From positions 105,329 through 169,328 of the forward strand of contig NZ_WNKG01000013.1 in the NCBI RefSeq assembly GCF_010119245.1: a stretch of 64,000 bases of DNA. The letters run 5' to 3'. Within the stretch, counting starts at the first letter, position 1. The number at the start of each line of letters is the position of its first letter. Below, one piece after another: positions 1 through 8,252 of the stretch. The stretch comes from Cyclobacterium salsum. GTDB taxonomy: Bacteria; Bacteroidota; Bacteroidia; Cytophagales; Cyclobacteriaceae. Below the pieces are notes generated by a model. That model was not told the origin of the DNA, did no database searches, and saw only the letters and a list, made by a program, of their open reading frames with translations. Both the position numbers and the translations under genes were made by a program.

Positions 1-2
1 CC

Positions 3-128
3 CAACCTCTTATGAATCGGTTTGGAATAGAAGGAACTGTTAGGGCTTCTTTTGCTGTTTACAATACTATTGAAGAAATTGACAGGCTTTATGAAAGTCT
101 GGCACGAATAGCGAAAAGAAAAAATTAA
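3..128 (+). CDS. sufS: Cysteine desulfurase SufS, C-terminal fragment
   Basis: Only the last 41 codons are in the window; the reading frame enters from the left edge and ends with TAA at 126-128. The peptide begins QPLMNRFGIEGTVRASFAVY, which is the conserved tail of SufS-type cysteine desulfurases, just after the loop that carries the catalytic cysteine (that cysteine is outside the window). SufS takes sulfur from cysteine as a persulfide and passes it to SufE for iron-sulfur cluster assembly. The stop codon directly abuts the sufE start codon, so the genes are one operon. Confidence 0.9.
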   Translation, partial: QPLMNRFGIEGTVRASFAVYNTIEEIDRLYESLARIAKRKN

Positions 129-560
129 ATGCCATCGATAGAAGCGGTACAAAAAGACATCATTGATGAGTTCGAAATCCTTGGCGATGACAAGGAATCC
201 ACCATCTTCTACATCATGGAGCTGGGGGACAAGTTACCTGCATTTCCAGAGGCAGAAAAGACCGAAGAAAACATCATCAAAGGCTGTCAGTCGAAAGTAT
301 GGCTGACTACCGATCTTCGGGATGGCCAGGTTTATTTTCTGGCGGACTCCAACACCGATATTACAAAAGGTTTAATAAGCCTTTTGATTCGCGTACTATC
401 GGGAAGAAAAGCCAAAGAAATTCTGGATGCAGATTTATACTTTATTGAAAAAATAGGCATGGGCAATATAATCGGCTCCCAGAGATCCAATGGCCTGGCT
501 GCGATGATCAAGCAAATGAAATTATTCGCTCTTGCCTACCAATCTAAAATTGACGCCTAG
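129..560 (+). CDS. sufE: SufE-family sulfur acceptor
   Basis: 143 residues, the usual SufE length. SufE accepts persulfide sulfur from SufS and stimulates it, delivering sulfur to the SufBCD scaffold in the cytoplasm. The acceptor cysteine is seen as Cys53 in the motif GCQSKVW, and the later segment GLISLLIRVLSGRKAKEI is typical of the fold. The start codon follows the sufS stop with no gap, indicating translational coupling. Confidence 0.95.
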   Translation: MPSIEAVQKDIIDEFEILGDDKESTIFYIMELGDKLPAFPEAEKTEENIIKGCQSKVWLTTDLRDGQVYFLADSNTDITKGLISLLIRVLSGRKAKEILDADLYFIEKIGMGNIIGSQRSNGLAAMIKQMKLFALAYQSKIDA

Positions 561-565
561 AAAGT

Positions 566-901
566 ATGGAAAAGTCAGAACAAATAACCGATGAACAGGA
601 AGAAAGCAAGCGGAAGGTGGTCAATGCGATCAAAGAGGTATACGATCCGGAAATTCCGGTAGATGTGTATGAACTGGGATTGATCTATGAAATAACGGTC
701 TATCCGGTCAACAACGTATACATTCTAATGACGCTTACTTCACCCAACTGTCCGGCAGCAGAATCCATCCCCTCAGAAGTAAAAGCGAGGGTTTCGGAAA
801 TTGAGGGGGTAAATAATGTGGAGGTAGAATTAACCTTTGATCCTCCTTATTCCCAGGACATGATGTCAGAAGTAGCCAAACTAGAGCTTGGGTTTTTATA
901 A
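566..901 (+). CDS. DUF59/MIP18-family Fe-S assembly protein (SufT-like)
   Basis: 111 residues. The DUF59 signatures DPEIPVDVYELGLIY and TLTSPNCPAAE are visible, including the conserved cysteine of the second motif (about residue 66). Family members help mature iron-sulfur proteins in the cytoplasm. It starts 5 bp after sufE and is part of the Suf operon, which supports a SufT-like maturation role. It lacks the long SufT N-terminal extension, so it is the short DUF59-only form. Confidence 0.9.
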   Translation: MEKSEQITDEQEESKRKVVNAIKEVYDPEIPVDVYELGLIYEITVYPVNNVYILMTLTSPNCPAAESIPSEVKARVSEIEGVNNVEVELTFDPPYSQDMMSEVAKLELGFL

Positions 902-928
902 AATTTTAAATCAACAAACAAAAAAAAT

Positions 929-1345
929 ATGTATCCAGAGGAATTGATAGCTCCCATGAGAGCAGAATTAACCGACGTAGGATTTCAAGAATTCAGGTCT
1001 TCAGAGGATGTGGAAAACCATTTGAAGAACCATCAGGGAACAACTTTTGTAGTTGTTAATTCCGTTTGTGGTTGTGCAGCGGGAGCTGCCAGGCCCGGTG
1101 TCCGGTATGCCCTGGATAAATCGGGAAAAAAGCCAACGGTGCTAGCGACGGTTTTTGCAGGTAATGATTCGGATGCAGTCTCCAAATTCAGGGAAAAAGT
1201 GCTGCCCTATCCTCCATCTTCACCAGCAATGGCTTTATTTAAGGACGGCGAACTGGTTCATTTCGTAGAGAGGCACCATATTGAGGGAAGAACAGCTCAG
1301 ATGATTGGTGATCATTTAATCGAAGTATTTGAGCACTTTTGTTAA
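929..1345 (+). CDS. Bacilliredoxin, BrxA/BrxB (YphP/YqiW) family
   Basis: 138 residues of thioredoxin-like fold. The active site is SVCGCAAG with Cys47-Gly-Cys49, the CxC type of bacilliredoxins that remove bacillithiol or other low-molecular-weight thiols from S-thiolated proteins. It ends the Suf operon, 27 bp after the DUF59 gene, and is followed by a strong terminator. The operon position suggests protection or repair of iron-sulfur assembly under thiol stress; that role is inference. Confidence 0.88.
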   Translation: MYPEELIAPMRAELTDVGFQEFRSSEDVENHLKNHQGTTFVVVNSVCGCAAGAARPGVRYALDKSGKKPTVLATVFAGNDSDAVSKFREKVLPYPPSSPAMALFKDGELVHFVERHHIEGRTAQMIGDHLIEVFEHFC

Positions 1346-1346
1346 T

Positions 1347-1372
1347 GCAAAAGCCCTTCCGGGGCTTTTTTT
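1347..1372 (+). terminator. Rho-independent terminator after the Suf operon
   Basis: A GC-rich inverted repeat AAGCCC / GGGCTT with the short loop TTCCG is followed directly by a run of seven T. It lies just after the bacilliredoxin stop codon. Confidence 0.85.
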
Positions 1373-1451
1373 GATCCGCTGTTTCTACTAATTGCACGAG
1401 TTTAATTAAATTTGGAGTTTGAACGCTATGTCCGTAATTTAAAATAATTTG

Positions 1452-1481
1452 TAACCTGTTTTTTTAAATAAGAACAGGTTA
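1452..1481 (+). promoter_or_regulatory. Perfect inverted repeat TAACCTGTT / AACAGGTTA
   Basis: Nine paired bases enclose a 12-nt T/A-rich loop and are followed by a pyrimidine tract (TTTCTTCTTTTT). It could be a second, weak terminator for the Suf operon or an element of the long citrate synthase upstream region. The sequence alone does not decide between them. Confidence 0.4.
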
Positions 1482-1553
1482 TTTCTTCTTTTTACAGAAT
1501 AAATATTATTTAATCTGTTAGTTAGGAGTTGTTTTCAAGTAGGTATGTAAGTG

Positions 1554-1569
1554 AAATTTGATCAAATTT
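1554..1569. promoter_or_regulatory. 16-bp perfect palindrome upstream of citrate synthase
   Basis: AAATTTGATCAAATTT is a complete self-complementary 16-mer 74 bp upstream of the gltA start codon. The position and symmetry fit a dimeric repressor or activator site. No cognate regulator is encoded nearby. Confidence 0.4.
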
Positions 1570-1642
1570 TACTACATTAGTGCCAAATTTTATTTTGAAT
1601 TGATCTCATTTGGAGTTTTATAATATATTTAATTAAATTAAT

Positions 1643-2929
1643 ATGTCCGAAATTGCTAAACTATCCTTTAAAGGAAAAGAATATGATCTACCAGTCATCG
1701 AAGGTACCGAAAACGAACAGGCCGTTGATATTGCCAAACTCCGTGGGCAATCTGGTCTGATCACAATAGACCCCGGATATAAGAATACAGGGTCGACAAA
1801 AAGTGCCATCACTTTTTTGGATGGGGAAGAAGGTATTCTCAGATACAGGGGATATAACATCGAAGATTTGGCAGAAAACTCTAATTTTTTGGAGGTTTCC
1901 TACCTACTGATTAATGGCGACCTGCCCACTGCCTCTCAGTATGAAAAATTTTCTAATAGAATTACCAAGCACACCCTTGTGCATGAGGATATAAAGAAGA
2001 TACTGGATGGGTTTCCATCGGTAGCACATCCTATGGGCGTTCTTTCCTCTCTTATTTGTTCCCTCACCGCTTTTTATCCCAATTCGCTGGACCCCAATAA
2101 TACCGACGAAGAAATTCAACTCAGCATCGTTAGGCTAATGGCTAAAATGCCAACTTTCGCAGCATGGGCTTACAAAAATAAAATGGGACATCCGGTAAAT
2201 TATCCGGACAATAACCTGGATTTTTGCGGCAACTTTATGAAGATGATGTTTGCCTTGCCTTCGGAAAAATACGAGGTGGATCCGGTTATTTCGAATGCCT
2301 TGGATAAATTACTCATCCTTCATGCCGATCATGAGCAGAACTGTTCGACTTCTACCGTACGAATTGTGGGTTCCTCCCAAGCCAGTATTTATGCCTCTAT
2401 TTCTGCAGGAATTAATGCACTTTGGGGTCCTCTCCATGGCGGAGCCAATCAATCCGTGATCGAAATGCTGGAGGCAATTAAAAACGATGGTGGGGATTCT
2501 AAAAAATACCTGGAAAAGGCAAAAGATAAAAACGATCCTTTCCGTCTGATGGGATTCGGTCATAGGGTATATAAGAACTTCGACCCTCGCGCCAAAATCA
2601 TCAAAAAAGCTGCTGACGATGTCTTGGAAAAACTCGGAATCGATGATGCCGTGCTGGATATCGCCAAGGAGTTGGAAAATGCAGCTTTAAATGATCCCTA
2701 TTTTGTAGAACGTAAATTGTACCCCAATGTGGATTTCTACTCCGGTATTATCTACCGTGCCCTGGGGATTCCTACCGATATGTTTACCGTCATGTTTGCC
2801 TTGGGTCGCCTTCCAGGGTGGATTGCGCAGTGGAAAGAGATGCGGGAAAACAACGAACCTATTGGGAGACCCCGTCAGGTATATGTGGGCTCAACACAGC
2901 GAGCATACGTTCCCATGGAAAAAAGATAA
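1643..2929 (+). CDS. gltA: Citrate synthase
   Basis: 428 residues, the length of bacterial hexameric-type citrate synthases. It condenses acetyl-CoA and oxaloacetate to citrate at the entry of the TCA cycle in the cytoplasm. Catalytic elements are visible: LHGGANQ (His near residue 265), GFGHRVYKNFDPRA (His near 306) and NVDFYSG (Asp near 363). It is monocistronic, with a 297-bp upstream region holding a perfect palindrome and an inverted repeat, and a terminator immediately after it. Confidence 0.97.
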   Translation: MSEIAKLSFKGKEYDLPVIEGTENEQAVDIAKLRGQSGLITIDPGYKNTGSTKSAITFLDGEEGILRYRGYNIEDLAENSNFLEVSYLLINGDLPTASQYEKFSNRITKHTLVHEDIKKILDGFPSVAHPMGVLSSLICSLTAFYPNSLDPNNTDEEIQLSIVRLMAKMPTFAAWAYKNKMGHPVNYPDNNLDFCGNFMKMMFALPSEKYEVDPVISNALDKLLILHADHEQNCSTSTVRIVGSSQASIYASISAGINALWGPLHGGANQSVIEMLEAIKNDGGDSKKYLEKAKDKNDPFRLMGFGHRVYKNFDPRAKIIKKAADDVLEKLGIDDAVLDIAKELENAALNDPYFVERKLYPNVDFYSGIIYRALGIPTDMFTVMFALGRLPGWIAQWKEMRENNEPIGRPRQVYVGSTQRAYVPMEKR

Positions 2930-2951
2930 ATCAACAGGAGTTGTACCGAAT

Positions 2952-2977
2952 AAAAAAGGGCTTTATAGCCCTTTTTT
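2952..2977 (+). terminator. Rho-independent terminator after gltA
   Basis: AAAAAAGGGCT and AGCCCTTTTTT form an 11-bp perfect stem around the loop TTAT, ending in a T run. The A/T symmetry would allow it to work on both strands. Confidence 0.9.
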
Positions 2978-3051
2978 AGGTTATATTCAAAATAAAATTT
3001 AGCATTGAATCCGCTTAGTAAGTAATTATTTTTTGTTCCTCGCTAATTTCG

Positions 3052-3082
3052 TTGCTTTGAAAATAATTTTTTCTTACCTTTG
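3052..3082 (+). promoter_or_regulatory. Bacteroidota-type promoter of the DEAD-box helicase
   Basis: TTG (3052-3054) and TACCTTTG (3075-3082) are separated by 20 nt, matching the TTG-N17-23-TAnnTTTG pattern known from Flavobacterium and relatives. If used, transcription would start near 3088 and leave a 5' leader of about 100 nt before the start codon chosen at 3191. Long leaders are known for some cold-induced RNA helicase genes, but no leader function is shown here. Confidence 0.5.
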
Positions 3083-3190
3083 CAACTTATTATAATTTAA
3101 TATTTTTCTCCTACGCCGTGGGGTTCCTTATTGTTGATCGACACTGGGATATTTAGGAATACCGTGGCTTTGAGAAGTAAGGAACATTTC

Positions 3191-4888
3191 ATGGAAAACG
3201 AAGTAACATTCTCAGACCTTGGGATTTCGGAAGAAATCCTAAGGGCAGTGGAAGATATGGGCTATACCCAACCTTCCCCTATTCAAACACAAACCATTCC
3301 CCTATTATTACAAGGTGCCGATGTCATCGGACAAGCTCAAACGGGAACTGGTAAAACTGCTGCATTTGGCATTCCGATCATCGACCGGATAGATACCAGC
3401 AAAAGCAAGCCACAAGCATTGATTCTTTGCCCTACCCGGGAACTAGCCGTGCAGGTAGAGGGAGAGATCGTGAAACTCACTAAATACAAAAAGCAAATTT
3501 CTTCTACCTGTATTTACGGTGGAGAGGCCATAGACCGACAAATCAGAAGTCTGAAAAGAGGCGTTCAGATTGTGGTAGGTACCCCTGGCAGAATCATGGA
3601 CCATATGAACAGGCGAACACTTGACCTAAGTCAGGTGGAAGTGATTGTTCTGGATGAAGCCGATGAAATGCTGGACATGGGATTTCGCGAAGACATCGAA
3701 ACCATATTGAGTTCCATGCCTAATGAAAGGCAAACGGTGTTTTTCTCCGCTACCATGCCGAAACCTATTCTGGAACTTACCAGAAAGTACCAGACGGACC
3801 CGGAAATCATCAAAGTACTCCGAAAAGAACTAACCGTAGAAAACATATCGCAAGTATATTATGAAGTAAGATCCGGTTTAAAAACGGACCTGATTAGCAG
3901 GCTAATAAACCTTCATCAATACAAACTCAGTGTTATTTTTTGCAATACCAAAAGGGTAACGGACGAAGTTACGGAGGAACTAAATGCCAAAGGCGTTCCT
4001 GCAGAGGCCTTACACGGTGACCTGTCACAGGCACAGCGTACCAAGGTGATGAATAAGTTCAGAAAGGGCCATTGTGCCGTGTTGGTTGCGACAGATGTCG
4101 CTGCCAGGGGCATTGATGTAGAAAATGTAGAAGCGGTATTTAATTTCGACCTGCCATTGGATGAAGAAAATTACGTTCACCGAATAGGACGTACAGGTAG
4201 GGCTGGAAAATCAGGAACGGCTATTAGCTTTGTTTCCGGAAGAAGGGACGCAGGAAAAATAAATGATCTGGAAAGGTTTATCAAAACTTCAATTGATAAA
4301 GCAGCTCCCCCTTCAGTGGACCAATTAATCCAAATGAAGAAAGAGCAGCTTATCAAAGATATCCACCGACAGCTTGCCAAAACAGGAGACGATCAGGTCT
4401 TTGAAGAAGTAATTGGTAATTTACTAGCGGAAGGTATATCCCTGGAGCAGGTTGCCATGGGGCTGGTGAAGTTGCATTTAGGAGAAGCAGTAGAAAAGTT
4501 CAAAGAAATGAATTTCACTCCGGATAAAGACCGGGCTTTCGGAAGAGATGACAAGCGCCCCAGAAGGGAACGTTCGGATCGTGACCGGGGGGGCAAAAGT
4601 CACCGTGGAAGCGAACGAGGCGGAAGAAAGGGCAAGCGAGAGAGAGAGCCAAATATGGCCCGGCTATTTTTGAATCTGGGTAAAAAGGACCGGATTCGTC
4701 CCAATGATATCGTAGGAGCCATTGCGGGAGAAACCGGCGTATCCGGAGGAAGCATAGGCGAAATAGATATCTATGATAGCTTTTCGTTTGTAGATATTCC
4801 TAAAAAAGACGTTACACATGTAATCAAAGTAATGAATACAAACACCATTAAAGGAAAACAGGTTAATTTTGAGGTCTCAAAGCCCTGA
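3191..4888 (+). CDS. deaD: DEAD-box ATP-dependent RNA helicase with DbpA/CsdA RNA-binding domain
   Basis: 565 residues from the ATG at 3191. An in-frame ATG lies at 3131, but its 20 extra residues lack helicase character, whereas MENEVTFSDLG begins the usual Q-motif region. Motifs in order are AQTGTGKT (Walker A), PTREL, TPGR, DEAD, SAT and HRIGRTGRAG. A basic, Gly/Arg-rich linker follows near residues 450-490, then a C-terminal DbpA/CsdA-type RNA-binding domain (about 490-565). The protein unwinds RNA duplexes in the cytoplasm, probably in ribosome assembly and cold-shock RNA handling. A terminator follows. Confidence 0.95.
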   Translation: MENEVTFSDLGISEEILRAVEDMGYTQPSPIQTQTIPLLLQGADVIGQAQTGTGKTAAFGIPIIDRIDTSKSKPQALILCPTRELAVQVEGEIVKLTKYKKQISSTCIYGGEAIDRQIRSLKRGVQIVVGTPGRIMDHMNRRTLDLSQVEVIVLDEADEMLDMGFREDIETILSSMPNERQTVFFSATMPKPILELTRKYQTDPEIIKVLRKELTVENISQVYYEVRSGLKTDLISRLINLHQYKLSVIFCNTKRVTDEVTEELNAKGVPAEALHGDLSQAQRTKVMNKFRKGHCAVLVATDVAARGIDVENVEAVFNFDLPLDEENYVHRIGRTGRAGKSGTAISFVSGRRDAGKINDLERFIKTSIDKAAPPSVDQLIQMKKEQLIKDIHRQLAKTGDDQVFEEVIGNLLAEGISLEQVAMGLVKLHLGEAVEKFKEMNFTPDKDRAFGRDDKRPRRERSDRDRGGKSHRGSERGGRKGKREREPNMARLFLNLGKKDRIRPNDIVGAIAGETGVSGGSIGEIDIYDSFSFVDIPKKDVTHVIKVMNTNTIKGKQVNFEVSKP

Positions 4889-4915
4889 TACACCTACCTT
4901 AAATCGGATGTAAAA

Positions 4916-4947
4916 CAGAAAGTCACCTTTAATCGGGTGACTTTCTG
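4916..4947. terminator. Bidirectional terminator between convergent genes
   Basis: CAGAAAGTCACC pairs perfectly with GGTGACTTTCTG (12 bp, 8-nt loop). T-rich tracts lie on both exits (CATTTT on the plus strand; AAAA before the stem gives TTTT on the minus strand). It separates deaD from the convergent ketopantoate reductase gene. Confidence 0.8.
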
Positions 4948-5036
4948 CATTTTATACGCTTCGGCATCTGTCAGGGATGAACTTAGGATGAACTTATTTC
5001 CCTAAACAGGTGCTTGTTCCCGAACCGAAAGGATAC

Positions 5037-5984
5037 TTATTTTCGGAATGCCTTTATTTTTGTGTGTATTAGTTCTCCCATTCTTTGATAGTTTATTGCT
5101 TCCAACCCGACTTGCCGGGATTTTTCAATAACATCCTCCAAGAGAGTCGCTTTTTCACCTGTTTTACCCTGTTCCACATCGAGTTGAAAAGAAGATTTTG
5201 AGTCATAAGGAAAATTTGAAAGCAGAGAGCGGGTAACTTCCACGTCCCCATCTCTTAGTGCTATTCCATTTGCACGGGCCAGTGCTACTAATTCCTGCAT
5301 TAAACTCCGCCAGGCTGCCATCAGTTCCGAAGAGGCCTTCACCTGGCCAAAACTCACCCCATACGCAGCACTGAGGCAGCCCAGGCTCGAAATAAACAAA
5401 AACTTTCTCCACAGGTGAAGCTGAATGTCAGCAGTCAAATTGATTGGTACCCCGGAATTTTCCAGAAAAGAAAAAAACCACTGGAAATCATTTTTCGAAG
5501 GTACTCCGGCTACCATTTTTCCCGGTCCTCCCAGATGTTTAACCCTTCCGGGGCTAACAACATTGGAAATTAGATAGATGCAGGCATCCAATACTTCAGC
5601 ACCCCTGACAAAGGGACGGATCCGGCTGGCGGCATCCACCATATTCTGTAAGGGAATTACCAATGTCTGATCGGAAAACAAGCCTTGGTTCTCCTGTACG
5701 GCCGCAACCAATCCCGGTGCTTTTGTTGCCAGGATAATCACATCGAAGGGGGTGGAAGGGCTGCCACTTTTCTGAATCCGATCGGGATGAATCAATACTT
5801 TTTGTTGGTCGAACTCAAATACCAATCCGTTCTCCTGCAGAGATGCCAAGGTGCTACCCCTGGCCACAAAGGTGATTTCAACACCCGCCGGACGATCTGC
5901 AAGGAGCAACTTTGCGCCCAAAAAGCCTCCAACTCCACCTAACCCCAGTATAGCGATCCGTTTATGTTTCTGTTCAAATGGCAT
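5037..5984 (-). CDS. panE: 2-dehydropantoate 2-reductase (ketopantoate reductase)
   Basis: 315 residues of the ApbA/PanE family. It reduces ketopantoate to pantoate with NADPH in the pantothenate and coenzyme A pathway. The N-terminus carries the Rossmann motif GLGGVGGFLGAK (about residues 14-25). The helical C-terminal domain begins around LWRKFLFISSLGC, where the family has its catalytic lysine. It is a single gene convergent with deaD. Family members with other 2-keto-acid substrates exist, so the substrate is less certain than the family. Confidence 0.85.
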   Translation of the reverse strand: MPFEQKHKRIAILGLGGVGGFLGAKLLLADRPAGVEITFVARGSTLASLQENGLVFEFDQQKVLIHPDRIQKSGSPSTPFDVIILATKAPGLVAAVQENQGLFSDQTLVIPLQNMVDAASRIRPFVRGAEVLDACIYLISNVVSPGRVKHLGGPGKMVAGVPSKNDFQWFFSFLENSGVPINLTADIQLHLWRKFLFISSLGCLSAAYGVSFGQVKASSELMAAWRSLMQELVALARANGIALRDGDVEVTRSLLSNFPYDSKSSFQLDVEQGKTGEKATLLEDVIEKSRQVGLEAINYQRMGELIHTKIKAFRK

Positions 5985-6247
5985 TTCTCTGATAAACTTA
6001 AGTTAAAAGGCGTGCCCTATTGCTTCGCTCCGGACGAAATTAGAACGAAAACAGCAACCAAACCAAATTCAAACACATCGATTTTTTAAATCATACATTC
6101 GGACACCTTTCTGTGTTTTGAAAATTGTACCCGATGACATGGCTCCTATTGCTTAGAATTCTTAAGAAAAAAATAGTTTATTCCTCCAGATACTACCCGT
6201 CCTTTTTTTTGATGACCTTTGCTACCTAAAGTAAAGAAAAGTAAAAA

Positions 6248-6997
6248 ATGGAAATTTTTCTTCATACGGAAACCTGGATAGCCCTGCTTACCCTCACCTT
6301 TCTAGAAATTGTATTGGGTGTAGACAATATTATTTTTATTTCAATTGTCTCCAACAAATTACCGGAACACCAGCAGCCTAAAGCCAGAAAGTTGGGACTC
6401 GCCATGGCGTTGGTTTTTAGAATATTGCTGTTGTTGGGGATTAGCTATATTATTAAATTCACGCAACCCTTGGTGACGATCGCTGGATTTGAACTGAGCG
6501 GTAGGGATTTGATTTTATTTTTTGGTGGGCTCTTTTTATTATTCAAATCAACCCTGGAGATTCATCATAAAATGGAAGGCCATGCGCAGGAAATCAAACC
6601 GAAATCCGCTACCAGCATGAGAAACGTAATCTTTCAGATCATTTTTCTGGACATCATCTTTTCGTTCGACAGCATCCTTACGGCCGTCGGTTTGGTGGAC
6701 GAAGTGATCATCATGATTATCGCTGTCATCATTTCCATTGCCATAATGATGGCCTTTGCAGGTGCCATCAGTCGGTTTATTAATAAGCATCCCACTTTAC
6801 AGATTTTAGCGCTGTCTTTTCTGATGTTAATTGGGTTCATGTTGCTCGTAGAAGGTTTACACTTTGAAGTTCCTAAGGGGTATATCTATTTTGCTGTGTT
6901 CTTTTCACTGGGGGTAGAAATCGTGAACATGCGGATGCGTAAAAAGGGTAGCAGCGATACCGTTCAGTTAAACCCTCGTATTAAAGAAAAAAGCTGA
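6248..6997 (+). CDS. terC: TerC-family integral membrane protein
   Basis: 249 residues, about seven membrane helices. The two inverted TerC repeats are seen as EIVLGVDNIIFISIVSNKLP (about 20-39) and DIIFSFDSILTAVGL (about 136-150), each with the acidic residues thought to bind metal in the membrane. TerC proteins are linked to tellurite resistance and, in several bacteria, to manganese export or metal loading of secreted proteins. I looked for the yybP-ykoY manganese riboswitch in the 263-bp upstream region and did not see it. The gene stands alone. Confidence 0.9.
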   Translation: MEIFLHTETWIALLTLTFLEIVLGVDNIIFISIVSNKLPEHQQPKARKLGLAMALVFRILLLLGISYIIKFTQPLVTIAGFELSGRDLILFFGGLFLLFKSTLEIHHKMEGHAQEIKPKSATSMRNVIFQIIFLDIIFSFDSILTAVGLVDEVIIMIIAVIISIAIMMAFAGAISRFINKHPTLQILALSFLMLIGFMLLVEGLHFEVPKGYIYFAVFFSLGVEIVNMRMRKKGSSDTVQLNPRIKEKS

Positions 6998-7171
6998 CGT
7001 AGGCAGCTGGTTACCGTTCTTGTAAGCCTTCCAACCTGTTCATTTTATCCCTGGCGATCTTGAGCAGAAATCAGGATTTTGATAATCAAGCATGTATCCT
7101 TTTCCGGGAGTTATATTTGCTAGCTATTGGTATTCCATTTATTTTAGCTTACATAATGGCGATACACGGAA

Positions 7172-7870
7172 ATGGACTGGCTTTATAACGAATTCAAACA
7201 AACCGGAAAGGACTATGCCTCTCAGGAGGAAGTAGAAATCTATGACCCCTCACACGATGACTTCCGGAACATCCAACAAGAAATTGCTCATGCTGAAAGT
7301 TGGATTATACCCGTTCCTAACGCCTCCATTTTAGATATTGGTTGTGGAACTGGAAGTTTTTCGATACACTTTGCCAAAAACTGCCGAAAAGTGTATGCCA
7401 TAGATATTTCCTCTCCCATGCTTTCTTTTGCCCGTGCCAAATCAGTCTTGGAAAATTTGGACAACATTGATTTTATCCATGGGGGCTATTTAAATTATGA
7501 ATTGCCGGATAATTCAATACATGGCGTAATCAGCTCACTTTCCCTGCATCATTTGCCGGATTTCTGGAAGGAAAAGGCGCTTGAGCGAATTTTTTCCGTA
7601 CTAAAACCCGCCGGAAAACTTTACTTGCACGATGTTGTAATCCCCAATGAATTTCCTGAAAAAGCCATTCAGGAGTTTATCGATTTGCAGGGTAAAAGGG
7701 GTGGAAATTTCTTACGCGAAGATACCCTGATCCATTTCAAAGAGGAATTTTCCACATTCGATTGGATAGTGCAAACCATGTTGAAAAATGTTGGTTTTCA
7801 GGTTCGGGAAATTACCACCCGGGACCGGGTATTAAGAACCTACCTCTGTGAAAAGCCGCTGGAACCCTAA
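7172..7870 (+). CDS. Class I SAM-dependent methyltransferase
   Basis: 232 residues. Motif I, ILDIGCGTGSFS, lies at about 53-64, followed by the acidic residue of motif II in VYAIDISSPM and the post-motif segment SSLSLHHLPD, typical of the UbiE/Methyltransf_11 group. The substrate cannot be told. A possible minus-7 box TATATTTG is at 7112-7119, 52 bp upstream, without a clear TTG partner. Confidence 0.85.
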   Translation: MDWLYNEFKQTGKDYASQEEVEIYDPSHDDFRNIQQEIAHAESWIIPVPNASILDIGCGTGSFSIHFAKNCRKVYAIDISSPMLSFARAKSVLENLDNIDFIHGGYLNYELPDNSIHGVISSLSLHHLPDFWKEKALERIFSVLKPAGKLYLHDVVIPNEFPEKAIQEFIDLQGKRGGNFLREDTLIHFKEEFSTFDWIVQTMLKNVGFQVREITTRDRVLRTYLCEKPLEP

Positions 7871-8252
7871 GCACTTTCGGTTTTTTCACCCTTCCGAAAC
7901 CCAACTAACTGTAACTGTCATTCGATGCCAGGAGTCCTTTGTTATTGTAGTAAATTGAAGTTAGTGTTTACCTGCATACCTTACTTTTTGGATCCTTAGA
8001 CTTTACAGCCTGAATCTAAACACAGCGAAATACGCGGCAAGTACTTTGGGCCTACAAAATTCCGGGTTCGTTTCGTTGGCTCATCAGACGCACATCCCCT
8101 ATAGGGTAGCATGACTACAAGGCAGATTCGAAAGCCTCTTAGGGTCTGGTAAAAGCCGTTCTCTTTGCAAAAAAGGCATGTCAAACAAGGTTTTCTTCGG
8201 GTTATATGGCTTCTCAGCAGCAAAAATCTCAGTTTTTTTGGTATCTTTGCCC
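7871..8252. other. Intergenic region without a supported gene
   Basis: 382 bp between the methyltransferase and the lipoprotein gene. An open frame of 75 codons on the minus strand (7996-8223) has no recognisable domain. TATCTTTG at 8242-8249 matches the minus-7 consensus but sits 3 bp before the lipoprotein start codon and lacks an upstream TTG, so it may be chance. I see no RNA gene here. Confidence 0.5.

Noticed and set aside
6152..6170. CTTAGAATT followed by CTTAAGAAA upstream of terC, resembling the metal-operator repeats
   Set aside because: The spacing is 9 bp and only two units are present, so it does not keep the 11-bp phase seen in the two operator arrays.
5985..6247. Possible manganese riboswitch (yybP-ykoY) before terC
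   Set aside because: The conserved loops of that riboswitch are not visible in this region.
7996..8223. Minus-strand open frame of 75 codons
   Set aside because: No recognisable domain, no coupling to a neighbour and unlikely composition (many Cys and Arg).
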